Shown here piece after piece: positions 11,673 through 22,600 of a DNA stretch of 64,000 bases. The translations under genes and the position numbers were made by a program. Below the pieces are notes generated by a model. It was not told the DNA's origin, made no database searches, and saw nothing but the letters and a program-made list of their open reading frames with translations. Source of the DNA: Diplonema papillatum (Eukaryota > Euglenozoa > Diplonemea > Diplonemida > Diplonemidae); the NCBI GenBank assembly GCA_030068145.1, contig JAPJBO010000142.1, forward strand, positions 186,001 to 250,000. The letters run 5' to 3'. Within the stretch, counting starts at the first letter, position 1, and each line of letters begins with the position of its first letter.

Positions 11673-12235
11673 ACAACACGGAAGAAGCGTCGGTCACACG
11701 GTACCAAGAAGACAGACCGTCTGGTGGAGGCCTACTGTCCGTAAGGATGTGGCCATGTAAGGCCGAAGCCACAGCCGAACGACAACAAACGTACTCACCG
11801 ACCCTTTCTCCGCGTGTATCCAACCACCTTTATCAACGCGTTGCAAACAAAAGATACTCCAATTGCCGAGTCACCCGGAGAATTCAAAACCCCGGAGTCT
11901 CAAAAGCGAATTTCCACCTCCCAAGAATGAAAAGAAACAGAAGAAGACACACACACGAGCACCCATTTTCCCAAGTCTCCCCTTTTGGTTTGTTTCGTGG
12001 CGGCGAGGTGTGGCACTGTCAAAAAGCTCGCAGTGGTAGGCAGCCGCAGAAGCCATGCAATACTTCTGCTATGGCGATCCACGCTGGCGACCGCCGGACG
12101 CTGTTTATTGCAGTTGATCAACGACGATAGAGAAGTCGAGAAGAGTCGGGGCAATTCACTGTGACCTCCAGCCGCCTCCAACTGGCGGCAACCGTGTTCG
12201 CGGTAGCCTGTCCTGTCCGACAGGCGCCTAGGCGC

Positions 12236-12490
<255 letters not shown>

Positions 12491-12945
12491 TGCATGTGTG
12501 CATGTGTTGTCGCCATTCAAAAGGTGGACCTGAACGATTTCTACGCGTTCCGGAAAGCTTCGCAAGCTGAGTCCTTGTTGAAGGGCCACCGCTGCAGGAC
12601 CCCAGATCTCCCACCTCCCGGGAACCTCCGAAGGGTGATGAGAAGAAGAACCGGCCCGCGGCCCAAGCAAAAAACAAACAAACCAGGCAACCTAAGTGTC
12701 TGCGTAGGGAACAAAAAAATCCAGACGACCACCTGGACTACTACTGACATCGGATTGTCGGTAGTCGATTTCCATCAGATCTGACGACCGAGTTGCCCAT
12801 CGCAGACGAGCGGTCGACGTAGTAAGCTCATCCTCCGGAGCTCATCCTCCGGGTCTTACAGTTGACCCCGATACCAAAGTACATTTGCGCCGGTAAAGAC
12901 CGGCGCGCAGCGAGACTAGAGGCAGCAGATAAAATTCGGGAAACA

Positions 12946-14372
12946 GTAAAGTTCGGGCGAAGCTAAGTTCGGGCGAAGCGAAGTTCTGCGAAGCAAGTTC
13001 GGGCGATGCAAAGTTCTGGTCAAGTAAAGTTCTGGTCAAGCTAAGCTCTGGCGAAGCAAAGCTCTGGCGAAGCAAAGTTCGGGTGAAGCAAAGTTCGGCG
13101 AAGCTAAGTCAAAGCAAAGTTCAGGTGAAGCTAAGTTCTGGCGAAAGAAGGTTCGGGCGAAGCTAAGTCAAAGCAAAGTTCGGGTGAAGCTAAGTTCCGG
13201 TGAAGCTCAGTTCGGCGAAGCTAAGTCAGCAGCAAGTTCGGGTGAAGCTAAGTTCTGGGGAGGCTAAGTTCTGGTGAAGCAAAGTTCGGGGGAAACAAAG
13301 TTCGAGTGAAGCTAAGTTGTGGGGAAGTTCTGGTGAAGCAAAGTTCGGCAGCAAAGTTCGGGCGATGCTAAGTTCTGGTAGTAAAGTTCGGGCGAAGCTA
13401 AGTCAAAGCAAAGTTCGGGTGAAGCTAAGTTCTGGGGAGGCTAGCAAAGTTCCGGCGAAGCTAAGTTCTGGTGAAGCTAAGTTCGGCGAGCAAAGCAAAG
13501 TTCGGGTGAAGCTCAGTTCTGGGAAGGCTAAATTCTAGTGAAGCAATGTTCGGGCGACACAAAGTTCGGGTGAAGCTTAGTTCTGGGGAAGTTCTGGTAA
13601 GCAAAGTTCTGGTGAAAAAAACTCGGCAGAGTTCGGGCGATGCTAAGTTCTGGTGAAGTAAAGTTCGGGCGAAGCTAAGTCAAAGCAAAGTGCAAAGTTC
13701 GGGCGAAGCAAAGCAAAGTTCGGGCGAAGCTAAGTTCGGCGAAGCAAAGCAAGGTTCGGGTGAAGCTAAGTTCTGGTGAAAGCAAAGTTCGGGCGAAGCT
13801 AAGTTCTGGTGAAGCTAAGTTCGGCGAAGCAAAGCAAAGTTCGGGTGACGCTAAGTTCTGGGGAGGCTAAGTTCTGGTGAAAGCAAAGTTCGGGCGAAGC
13901 AAAGCAAAGTTCAGGCGAAGCTAAGTTCTGGTGAAGCTAAGTCGGCGAAGCAAAGCAAAGTTCGGGTGAAGCTAAGTTCTGGTGAAAGCAAAGTTCGGGC
14001 GAAGCTAAGTTCTGGTGAAGCTAAGTTCGGCGAAGCAAAGCAAAGTTCGGGTGACGCTAAGTTCTGGGAAGGCTAAGTTCTGGTGAAAGCAAAGTTCGGG
14101 CGAAGCAAAGCAAAGTTCAGGCGAAGCTAAGTTCTGGTGAAGCTAAGTCGGCGAAGCAAAGCAAAGTTCGGGTGAAGCTAAGTTCTGGGGAGGCTAAGTT
14201 CTGGTGAAGCAAAGTTCGGGCGAAGCAAAGCAAAGTTCGGGCGATGCTAAGTTCTGGTGAAGTCAAGTTCGGGCGAAGCTAAGTCAAAACAAAGTTCGGG
14301 TGAAGCTAAGTCAAAGCAAAGTGCAAACTTCGGGCGAAGCAAAGCAAAGTTCGGGCGAAGCTAAGTTCCGTC
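12946..14372. repeat. satellite of 16-bp units (AAGTTCGGGCGAAGCT)
   Basis: Roughly 1.4 kb built from variants of a 16-bp unit, AAGTTC[G/T]GG[C/T]GAAGC[T/A], with frequent 1-5 bp truncations. A higher-order period of about 206 bp is visible: the unusual GTGACGCTAAG variant occurs at 13845 and again at 14051 in the same context. No frame is maintained, so it is non-coding. Confidence 0.95.
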
Positions 14373-14468
14373 CGGGCCTGAAGTATGCAAATGCCCGGTG
14401 CCAAATCACGGGTCAAGAAAACCCCGGAGCGAGGGAATTGACCGAAGACCGAGGGGAACCAAAAAAAA

Positions 14469-14537
14469 GGTCCTCGGCGGGGTTCGAACCCGGGAACTCC
14501 AGCCCTAAACCCTGGCTCCGTTCACTCTGCCATCACG
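14469..14537 (-). tRNA. tRNA-like Pol III unit, probably degenerate
   Basis: On the minus strand there is an A-box-like TGGCAGAGTG, a near-perfect B-box GGTTCGAACC, a CGAGGAC 3' acceptor-stem half, and T8 immediately after, which would terminate Pol III. The matching 5' acceptor half (GTCCTCG expected) is absent and the anticodon arm pairs poorly. It is therefore better called a tRNA pseudogene or tRNA-derived repeat head. If the arm is folded as CCAG...CTGG, the anticodon reads UUA. From 14545 to 15057 nothing else is seen except a G-rich palindrome, GGGCTTCGCCCCCGACCCCC, at 14619. Confidence 0.4.
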
Positions 14538-15057
14538 GTGTCAATTTCCAGGGGCAAAAAAAGCTATGGCCGCTGACAAAAATTCTGACCCAAAAAAACA
14601 CTACGAAAAAGTGCCCCCGGGCTTCGCCCCCGACCCCCTAAAAAGTGGGGTTGGCTCGATAGAGCTATTAGCATACCTCTAGTCTCGGGAAAAGCATTTG
14701 AAATGTCCGAAAGACAACGGACCGACGTTCATCGTCGGATGCATCTAAAAACGTATACACCTAAGAACGTGGGGGGGCCCAAGACTACACTCCTCGAAGG
14801 AATGTACTTGGTGTCGGTCACAAACAGTCCCAAACATGGCTAGCCATAACCCACAACGAAAGTGTACACCAAATATACAACCCTAACCATATAACCCTTT
14901 CTTGCTCTAAGAGAACCCATTTAGCAACGGTCACACGGAGACCCTAAACCCCCGGAATTTAGCGAACTTTAACTCTAAAACCAGCAGCAAAAGTTCATAC
15001 CGGAACGTAGTAGCTCCTCGCGTTGCGAACGGGCCATATGGGCGTAACACCGCCACG

Positions 15058-16755
15058 ATGACCTCCGTCCGGAGCGTGGTCGGCGGGAAAAGAGCCGCAG
15101 AATTGCGCTACCTGACGGAGCAGCGGCAGAAGCTGGCGACCTTCGGTCACTGGAGCATGCGGAGGAAGACGGAAGTGCTCAACGACATCGTGCGCCGGGT
15201 CCTGGACGATGAGGAAGCGTCGCCGTACTTCTGCAAAGGCGCGCTGTGGACGGTGGCGTCGGCAGGGCACCAGAGGCTGGCGATTCAGCTGTTCAAGGAG
15301 CTGGACGACCGGAAAGTGTTAGGGAGGGGTGACACGTCTTTGTTCGACGCAGTCCTCAAGAGCCACGCTGTGGCAGCCACTCCGGAGGCCAGCGCCGTGC
15401 GGGGTGTGTGGAGGAGCATGCTGGCGTGCAACGCGCGTCCGACGAAGAGGACACTCGACTTGATGTGTCTCGCGTTGGACCGAAGCGGGCATTCCACCGC
15501 GGCCGCGCAAATCGCGAGCGAAGCACGCAGCATGGGGATTCCCGTCGAAACCCCGGCTTGGAACGCCGCCCGGACGCCGGCCGCAGCGACGTGCGAAGGA
15601 CGGACCCCTTCCGCCTCCGAAGCTTGCCTGACGGTCCTTCGCTACTCGGCACTCCGCAACGACGTCCTGTCGGCGGAGACCGCCGTCTCCGACCTGGTCT
15701 CCGTTCACTCGGGAACGCTCACGCTGGGTATCCCATTTTAAACAGGGACTTTCCGCTCAGCACAGCAGTGCTGGCCCGAGGAGAAATTGCACACCACCGC
15801 GCTGGAATGCTTGCACTCATGGCAAGCCACTCGCCCCGCAGTCAACCGAGAGGGGCGGATGGGGCAAGAAGTCACCTCTAAACAGAGCAAAACAACGCCC
15901 CCTCCCATCCCAACAGGCCAACAGGTGTCTGCTAGCATCAAACATACGTGCGGGGCCAGATTCTGCCTGAACGCGGACAACTTTGCCACCCCCCCCACTT
16001 TAAACATGTATGCACGTGGGGGGCCCGGGGCCACATTCATTGCGAATGTGTTCGTGGTATCGCAGGAGTTCTTTTTTTGGCTAGCCAACGTGAGAAGAAG
16101 AGTGAAAGAGTACGTACAGTAGTGAGAAGAGAAGAGAACGAGTGTAAAAGAAGTTGGCGGTAGCACAAACTACCGGGCCAGCGGAGACCACCGCAAAAAT
16201 GATTTCTAATGTTTTCTTATCCCTCAAAACCAGCACCAATAACAACGACCCCCCCCCCCACTTTAAACTAAGTTCTTCCCCCCAACAGGTCACTGGATTG
16301 GTCTGATGCGAGTGTACGCCGGGCGTGGCGACTTGGGCCCCGTTTCCCCGGCGGTCCCATTCGGGTACGACGGCGGCGAGCCGCTGGCCGCGGGGAGGAG
16401 GGACCCGCAAGGGCTGCAGGGGGTGTGGGCCCGGTTCGTGACGCAGGGCGGGGCGCCGGATGAGTGGGCCTTCGACTACCTGCTGCTGGCGTGCGCGAAG
16501 GTCGCGGGAAGGGAAGCCGCCGCGGTGAAGCTCGCGGAGAGGGCCTTCGAGCACGCCGACTCGTTGCGCCTGACGGAGGAGCAGCACTTGTGGGCGCGGC
16601 TCATGCAAGTGTACGCGGCGGCGCGGGAGGCGCAGGCGGCGGAGGTTCTCCTCCGCCGCATGTGGGGGCGCGGCCACCGCATAAAGCGGTCGTCGCGAGT
16701 CATGCTCGACTTCCGCCGTGCAGCCACGTCGTGGCTCATGTACGATGCCGCGTGA
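15058..16755 (+). CDS. pentatricopeptide-repeat (PPR) protein
   Basis: Two exons, 15058-15727 and 16289-16755, are joined by a 561-nt intron (GTATCC...CCCCAACAG, phase 1), giving 378 aa. Joining restores a PPR helix across the junction (TLTLG then HWIGLMRVYAGRGDLG). Helix-turn-helix repeats are visible in both exons, such as TSLFDAVLKSHAVAATPEAS, PTKRTLDLMCLALDRSG and WAFDYLLLACAKVAG. PPR proteins bind single-stranded RNA, usually in mitochondria or plastids. I see no clear targeting peptide; the N-terminus is basic (MTSVRSVVGGKRAAEL). No editing or endonuclease domain is present. The intron contains two CCACTTTAAAC blocks, one near each end. Confidence 0.75.
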
Positions 16756-17187
16756 TAAACACCATTCTTCTGCGGAAGGTTACCTCTATTCCCTCCGCTA
16801 GCATCAAACATGTATGAAAGGCAGTTTTTGCTCTAACTAAGTTGACCCGATCCCCTTTTCACTGCATTGTCGAGACGAGAAGAGAGACAACGGCACAGAC
16901 GAGTTAACCACTTGGCTAAGCATGCCATCAGGTCTAGCTAGATAATGCACTCATACCTGCGAAGCCGGAAAGCTACCGAAAGGCACCACACTCTACGCTT
17001 ATGCGGCATTGTCGGAAGCACAAAAAATGTTGCAGGTCACTGCTCCGTGTTATCAGCAGGGACTACGTCCCTGTTGGTTTATCCTTTTCACTGAGGAAGG
17101 TGCGTCCCGTCAAGTTTCACCGCAGCAACCCCCGAAATCTGTGATCGGCGATACCCGGAACGACCAGTGGATGCACATGCCCACCTT

Positions 17188-17350
17188 TTTTTGTGTTGTA
17201 GGAAATACTTGAGGAGACTGCCAGTTGCGAAATCTCAAAGAAGTCCCCACTATCGCAACAATACTCCGATCTCCAAGGAGGTAAATGTGCCGCAGCCCAC
17301 AAACACAGGTAAATCTGGGTTTAGTGGCGGGCGTAAGCGTTCAACGACCC
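17188..17350. repeat. S1 repeat, reference-like copy
   Basis: About 160 bp, from TGTAGGAAATACTTGAGG through GCCAGTTGCGAAATCTC to GTTTAGTGGCGGGCGTAAGC. It is matched in reverse orientation by 46570-46745, immediately upstream of the J-protein gene. The rest of 16756-17508 holds no supported gene. Confidence 0.8.
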
Positions 17351-17508
17351 CCACTTCATAGGACGGCGGTAGTAGTTGGGCGGGAGGCGGGGAGGTGGGG
17401 AACAGTTAGTCCGCCGCGCCGCCATCGCCCAAGGCCACCCCCGGCGCCGTCGGGCGGGTTATTGCCGGAGGAGGCGACCGTGCGTGCGAACCGACCGAGC
17501 AAAAGAGG

Positions 17509-18699
17509 ATGGAGGCGAAGGACCCTTCGTCGCTGGAAGAAACCCTCAAGAAGTGGCAGACGGCGGCCCCTCGGAAGCCGAGGCGCCCGGCGCCGAACGC
17601 CGCTGCGACGGGAGTATGGGTGTCGAAGTTGGCGAAGATCATGCACCCGAACGCGAAGTACAGAATCCCGCAAAGCCGCGTACCAGAGACGTACCACGTC
17701 ACCGGCAAGCTGCCGCTGCAGGCGGACGTGGCGGGGTGCACGTACGACCACGGCGAGGGCGTTTGGACCTTCAAAAAATACCCGAGCTCCAACCCGGGGT
17801 CGCGGCTCGAGTTGCTGTTCACCGCGCACACGATGGATCGCATGCTGCGGGACCAAGAGCAGCAGGTCGAGCCGACCGATCAGAGCCGGTACGAAGTGTT
17901 GGATCTGGCCCTATACGAGCTGCATCGGCAAGTTGCCATGAAATGCGCGGAACAAGGCTACTTCCTCAACGAACTGCGCTTGGCGTTGCAGTCGGTGTTC
18001 CGTAGCATCATAGGACCTCAAAACGGAGAAGACGCCGGCGCCAGTGCGGAGGTGTTCAAGAGCAGCTTCCGCGGGAAGACGAGCCAGCCACGCGAGCGGG
18101 CTACGTTCGTCCAAAGGGAAGACTCGAAGCCGCTCACTGACAGTCGGTGTAGGTTCAAAGCGCGTACGGGATTGGGTGCCAGTGGGAAAGATGTCAATGG
18201 AGACGTTCACGGGAGGACGGATGCACCAGAACAATCAGATGGCGGTCACGATGCGACTGGGTGCGAAGATGCAACTGAGAACGCGACAGCCGACGCGTCA
18301 GAGCGAAAGCCAGCCGCGAATGAAGCTGAAGGAAAGCAGTGGCGGGAACAGGTCACCGACAAGCACCTGCCTCCGGAGACGGAGGTGAAGGACTGGGTTC
18401 ACAACTCGGTCGGCCGTGAGCACCAGCTCTTACACCTGGTGAGCGACCTGATGTTGGAGGCCGAGAAAATTGCCACCATCGAGACACCGTCCGCAGAGCA
18501 AATCGCAAGCAGAGCGATGCTCACACACACCACGTCGCAGCTGCCCAACTTGCCCCTGACTTCGGTATTCGAGAGCAAAGTATTAGAGTCTGCCGACTAC
18601 CCACCTCAGCGGCCTCCTCTCCATAGCTTCGGGCTCCTTCCGGCCCCTCCGCCTCTCCCGAAGGCTCCCTGTTGCAACCACTGTGGCAGGCCTGTGTGA
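17509..18699 (+). CDS. axonemal dynein light chain (p28/DNALI1)-like protein
   Basis: A single exon of 396 aa. The segment at about residues 126-166 (YEVLDLALYELHRQVAMKCA...) resembles the core of the axonemal dynein light chain family (Pfam Ax_dynein_light), whose members carry a similar ELIRQVTINCAERG motif. The N-terminal 60 residues are basic and Pro-rich. The middle (about 195-290) is polar and low complexity. A second helical block (HQLLHLVSDLMLEAEKIA) follows, and the protein ends in CCNHCGRPV, possibly metal-binding. It is longer than p28 (about 250 aa) and lacks the long coiled coil usually seen there. It may instead be a divergent AXDND1-type protein. A role in the flagellum is inferred from the family only. 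Confidence 0.5.
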   Translation: MEAKDPSSLEETLKKWQTAAPRKPRRPAPNAAATGVWVSKLAKIMHPNAKYRIPQSRVPETYHVTGKLPLQADVAGCTYDHGEGVWTFKKYPSSNPGSRLELLFTAHTMDRMLRDQEQQVEPTDQSRYEVLDLALYELHRQVAMKCAEQGYFLNELRLALQSVFRSIIGPQNGEDAGASAEVFKSSFRGKTSQPRERATFVQREDSKPLTDSRCRFKARTGLGASGKDVNGDVHGRTDAPEQSDGGHDATGCEDATENATADASERKPAANEAEGKQWREQVTDKHLPPETEVKDWVHNSVGREHQLLHLVSDLMLEAEKIATIETPSAEQIASRAMLTHTTSQLPNLPLTSVFESKVLESADYPPQRPPLHSFGLLPAPPPLPKAPCCNHCGRPV

Positions 18700-18896
18700 A
18701 GCACTCGTGGTTGCCTCAGCTGAAGCTGGGCCTTTCCTCGTGTGTTGAAGCCAACCTCAACGCCGAACCGATAAGCTCGGATGGTGAGCCAAGTACACGG
18801 GGTCGTGCCTGTTTCTCCATCTGACTCCGCTTGCACCGCATCCGCAAAGATGCCCTACACACGCAAGATGCGCAGCTTTTTTAAGGGAAACCGTGC

Positions 18897-19024
18897 TCAT
18901 CTGATCGGATTCAAATGGATACCCGCATGCGTTCGCGAAACATCCATTCTCTGCCTTTGCTCATCTGATCGGGTTCAAATGGATACCCGCATGCGTTCGC
19001 GAAGCATCCATTCTCTGCCTTTGC
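18897..19024. repeat. two tandem 64-bp repeats
   Basis: The 64-bp unit beginning GCTCATCTGATCGG occurs twice head to tail with only two differences (A/G). The surrounding 18700-19693 has no supported gene. It includes a near-perfect palindrome, CCCAAAAAGGGCCC / GGGCCCTTTTGGG, at 19359-19388. Confidence 0.95.
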
Positions 19025-19693
19025 TCATCTGCCTATCCTTCAACCCCGCCCCGCTATTTGGGCATCTAACCCGTGCCACTAGCTTCTCGCGTCGTTCACC
19101 GATCGGGGCTTCTGGAAGGCGATATGGGAAGGATCTTGACAGATGCACCTCCCAATTTTCTTCCGGACCCCTTCACCTCCCCCTCCGGTCCCCCTGCTTC
19201 TGCCTTTCTTGACGGACACCTCCACTCGTTACGGGGGTTCCACTATCCCGCAATCGCGGACCGCAGGAACTCAAGAGGTCTCGTAGCAGAAGTATTTGTA
19301 TTTGGGCCATGCACACCGCGTTTGAAAATTGTCGGAACCACTTACTTACACAAGCTGGCCCAAAAAGGGCCCCTGGGCCCTTTTGGGGTGTCTGGCACCA
19401 GCTAAAGTTGTCCAGCGAATTCTGCCGGAGGGTGGTCGCACACCGCATAAGCTCAGTCCTTCCACGCGAAGAACGCTAGAACGCTGTTGGGTAGTTACGA
19501 CGCGCGTACGTGACCGGCAAAATGATGAGTAGCTGCGAAGTATTACGTAATCTTTTCGCGGCCGTGTAAGTTGTTTGACACAAGTGAGCCGTATAGAGCC
19601 GAGCAAACCCACAGACGCCAAAACTACGCCAAAACAGGGGAAAGAAAGAAAGTGGACTTAACGAGAAAGAGAAGCGAAGTGGCGATGGAGTGA

Positions 19694-22600
19694 ATGCCAG
19701 GATGCTCGACCGTTTGTGACGCGGTGATTCCGGCAGAAGGAGATGGCGGGTACCACTCGCAGTTGACGCATGACAAAGTGCTCGAGTTGCAGAAGTACAG
19801 GAGAGCCCGTGCACGGCGCACCGTCGACGTGGCACAGCCGGCATGGGCGCAAAGCAGCTGCCCCGAAATCGCCGAAGTCGGCGACACGTACATCGTGCTC
19901 GCAGAACGCAGCGGCCCCGTCCGAATCGAGCCGATCGACATCCGCACCGAGTTCGACACCGCCCGGCGACCGCTCCCCGCGCGGCTGCGGCACCTCCGTG
20001 AAGCAGCGTCGCGGGACGCAGGGCCGAAGAAGCGGCACTTGGACTGCCTTTTTGAAAGTGCCGAAGATGCCACCCTGCAAGGCACCCCCGCTTCCAAGCA
20101 GCCGCTCCCCTGCGACGACGATGGCGGCGTCGTGGCAGGGCTGCTGCCGGACACGCTCTACGCACTGCAAGTGCTCGGGAAGACCGTCCTCGTCCTAACG
20201 CTCGCCCGCCTCGACATCCACCGGCAGCTCTGGGTTGGGCTTGGCAGCGCACGGTTCTCGCTCGCGTCGGTCTGCAAGCTTGATGTGCCGTACACCCGGA
20301 ATGAGGTCCAACGGGCGCTGGCCGCGCGGCGCGGCGCGGCGTGCCGCCGCCCGGGCGGGCGGTTTTGCCGCGAAAAACGCACGGCCTGCGCGGGCTGCAG
20401 CAGCGTCTTGCTCGTCGCGCCGCCCGCCGCCCGCGCCGAGTCGCGCCGCGAGGTCTCGCTTTGCGTCGCGGCGCGGCCGCCGGTCGACGAGGCCGGCGAC
20501 TTGGCGCCGGCCGACGCCGCCTGGTCGTACCCGATGCGTTCGGAGGCCAACCCCCACGTATCGCACGCGGAAGGAGGCGCGAGCACGATTCTCCTGCAGA
20601 ATCTCACGGCGGAGATCACGTACGCAGTCCGCGTCCGCCCGGTATACTCCGGAGGCCACGGGACGTGGAGTTCATGCGTGCTATTCACGACGGAGGCGGT
20701 TACCGCGCAAGTCGAAGCGTCGCTGCACCCCCGCGAAGCGGCGTCGCCGTCGAAAAAGCTGGCCGCCCACGCCTCCGCGGCCTCCTTCGCAGCGACGCCG
20801 CTCCTGCTGATGAAAGCCCGGAACCTCGGCTCGCCGAACCCGAGCTCCCTGTTCCTGCCGAGCCTCGCGCCGCCCGACGAACCGACCATACGCTGCGCCC
20901 TCGCGTGGGCCTTCAAGCCCGGCTCCCCGCCGTCCGGTGCGCAGGTGTCGCAGTGGATGGTGCAGGTCGTGGCCGTCCCGGACCACGCCGCCACCAAAAG
21001 GAAGCTGCCGCCGGCCCTGCTGCGGCTGCTCGCCGACTTCGCCGCACGCGACGACACAGCCCCCGCCGAGATGCCCCCCAGCCCCGCCCTCCCCTCCGGC
21101 GACTCTGTGTACGCAGGGTCCGTCGACGTGGTGCGTTCTACCTACAGCGGCAGCCGTGCCAGCTCGCTCGTGGAAGCAGAGGAAACCGCGAGGTTCGGCC
21201 AGTACACCGGGAAAGTCGTCGCGGGGGCGGCCGAGGGCAATGAGCTGCGGAAGGGCGGCGTCTCGCTGTACAGGGACTTCGTGTTCCCGGGCGGCTGCGC
21301 CCGGGCGTCGATTTGCGTGCCGGCGGCGCCGCGGGCCGGCGTCCCGATGCGGTTCGTGTTCGTCGTGATCCCGCGCGAGAACGGCCGGTGGCTCGTCAAC
21401 GGCGGCTGCGTCTGCAGCGTCTCGCAGGGCGAAGTCACGCCGGCAGACCCGCCGCCCGGCAAAGGCGCCCCACCCAACCCGGCGACAACCGGAGCGCCCA
21501 GAGGCATTCCCGGCGGCGGGACGACGACGACGACGACGGGGCGGCTCAAAAAGCCGACCGGCGGAAGTGCGTTGTTCGAAGCCACCGGAGCCGAGCAAGG
21601 CGGCGGGCACCTGACGCCGAAGGCCCACGCCCGGAGCACGTCGTTCGTGCGGATAGCCGCCGCCAGCGGCTGCGAGAGCCTGGCCGGCTCCGGCCGGAGA
21701 AGCCCGAAGGCCGGCCGGGGCCCGGCCTTCAACCCGTGCGGCTCCGTGGCCGTCGACGCCGTCGGCGAGCAGACCGCGAACGTGACCTGGCGGCCTGAAG
21801 GAAGTGAGCCGGGGTGTGCCGCCGCGGCGGCGGCGTCCGTTGTGGTCCAGTACAGAGTAGAGGTGGTGGAACGGATCGACGACGAGGCTGAGCCGACGCC
21901 TACGGTGGTCGTGTTTCGAACGAACGAGGCGTCTTGGATGCTGTCCAAGCTGCGAGCGGGAGCTCACTACACGGTGCGTATCTGCGCGTACAATGAAGCG
22001 GAGAAGAGCTGGTTCTCATACTCGCCGGCCTGCGCCTTCGAGACGCTAGCCGTGCCGGAGCTACAGGTGTCGGAGGTTTCCCAGGGCGAGCTGCACTACA
22101 CCGTGAAGCTCAGCAACGCTGCGCGCGACGTGCTGCTGCAGATCCACACGGCCACCCTTCCCCACCCCCTGTGGCAAGGCGCCGAACCCGGGCTCGCCGG
22201 CTGGGCAGCAGACGACGACGACCCCGAAACGCTCGAAACGCACCCTTCAACAACCGCTTTCACTCAGACGCTGAAACCCAACCACAAATACATAGTCTGC
22301 GCTCGACAAGAGATATCGATGACTAGCTCGTTCGGCGCCTGGTCCGAACCTGTCGTCGTCACGTGCGCCAGCCTTCTCGTTGAAACCACGTCTATACAGG
22401 GTTGTTTGCTCGTCAAATGGGACTGCGGCTTAACGCAGCCAATTGACACTGCATTGCCAGCTCCCGTCTGTTCTCTATCCGTTCACTCGCCGCAGTTTGA
22501 TCTCACGGAAACTGTCCCGCTTCGCCCAGACACAGCTGTCGCCGGCCAAATGCTGTGCGACCTGCCCTTCAACCGCTACAAGCTGAGCATGCAAGCGGTT

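Noticed and set aside
12946..14372. CRISPR-like array
   Set aside because: Units are contiguous 16-bp repeats without unique spacers, in a eukaryotic genome.
20681..21967. Long minus-strand Arg/Gly-rich frames opposite the fibronectin gene
   Set aside because: Shadow frames caused by high third-position GC; the plus strand has recognisable domains.
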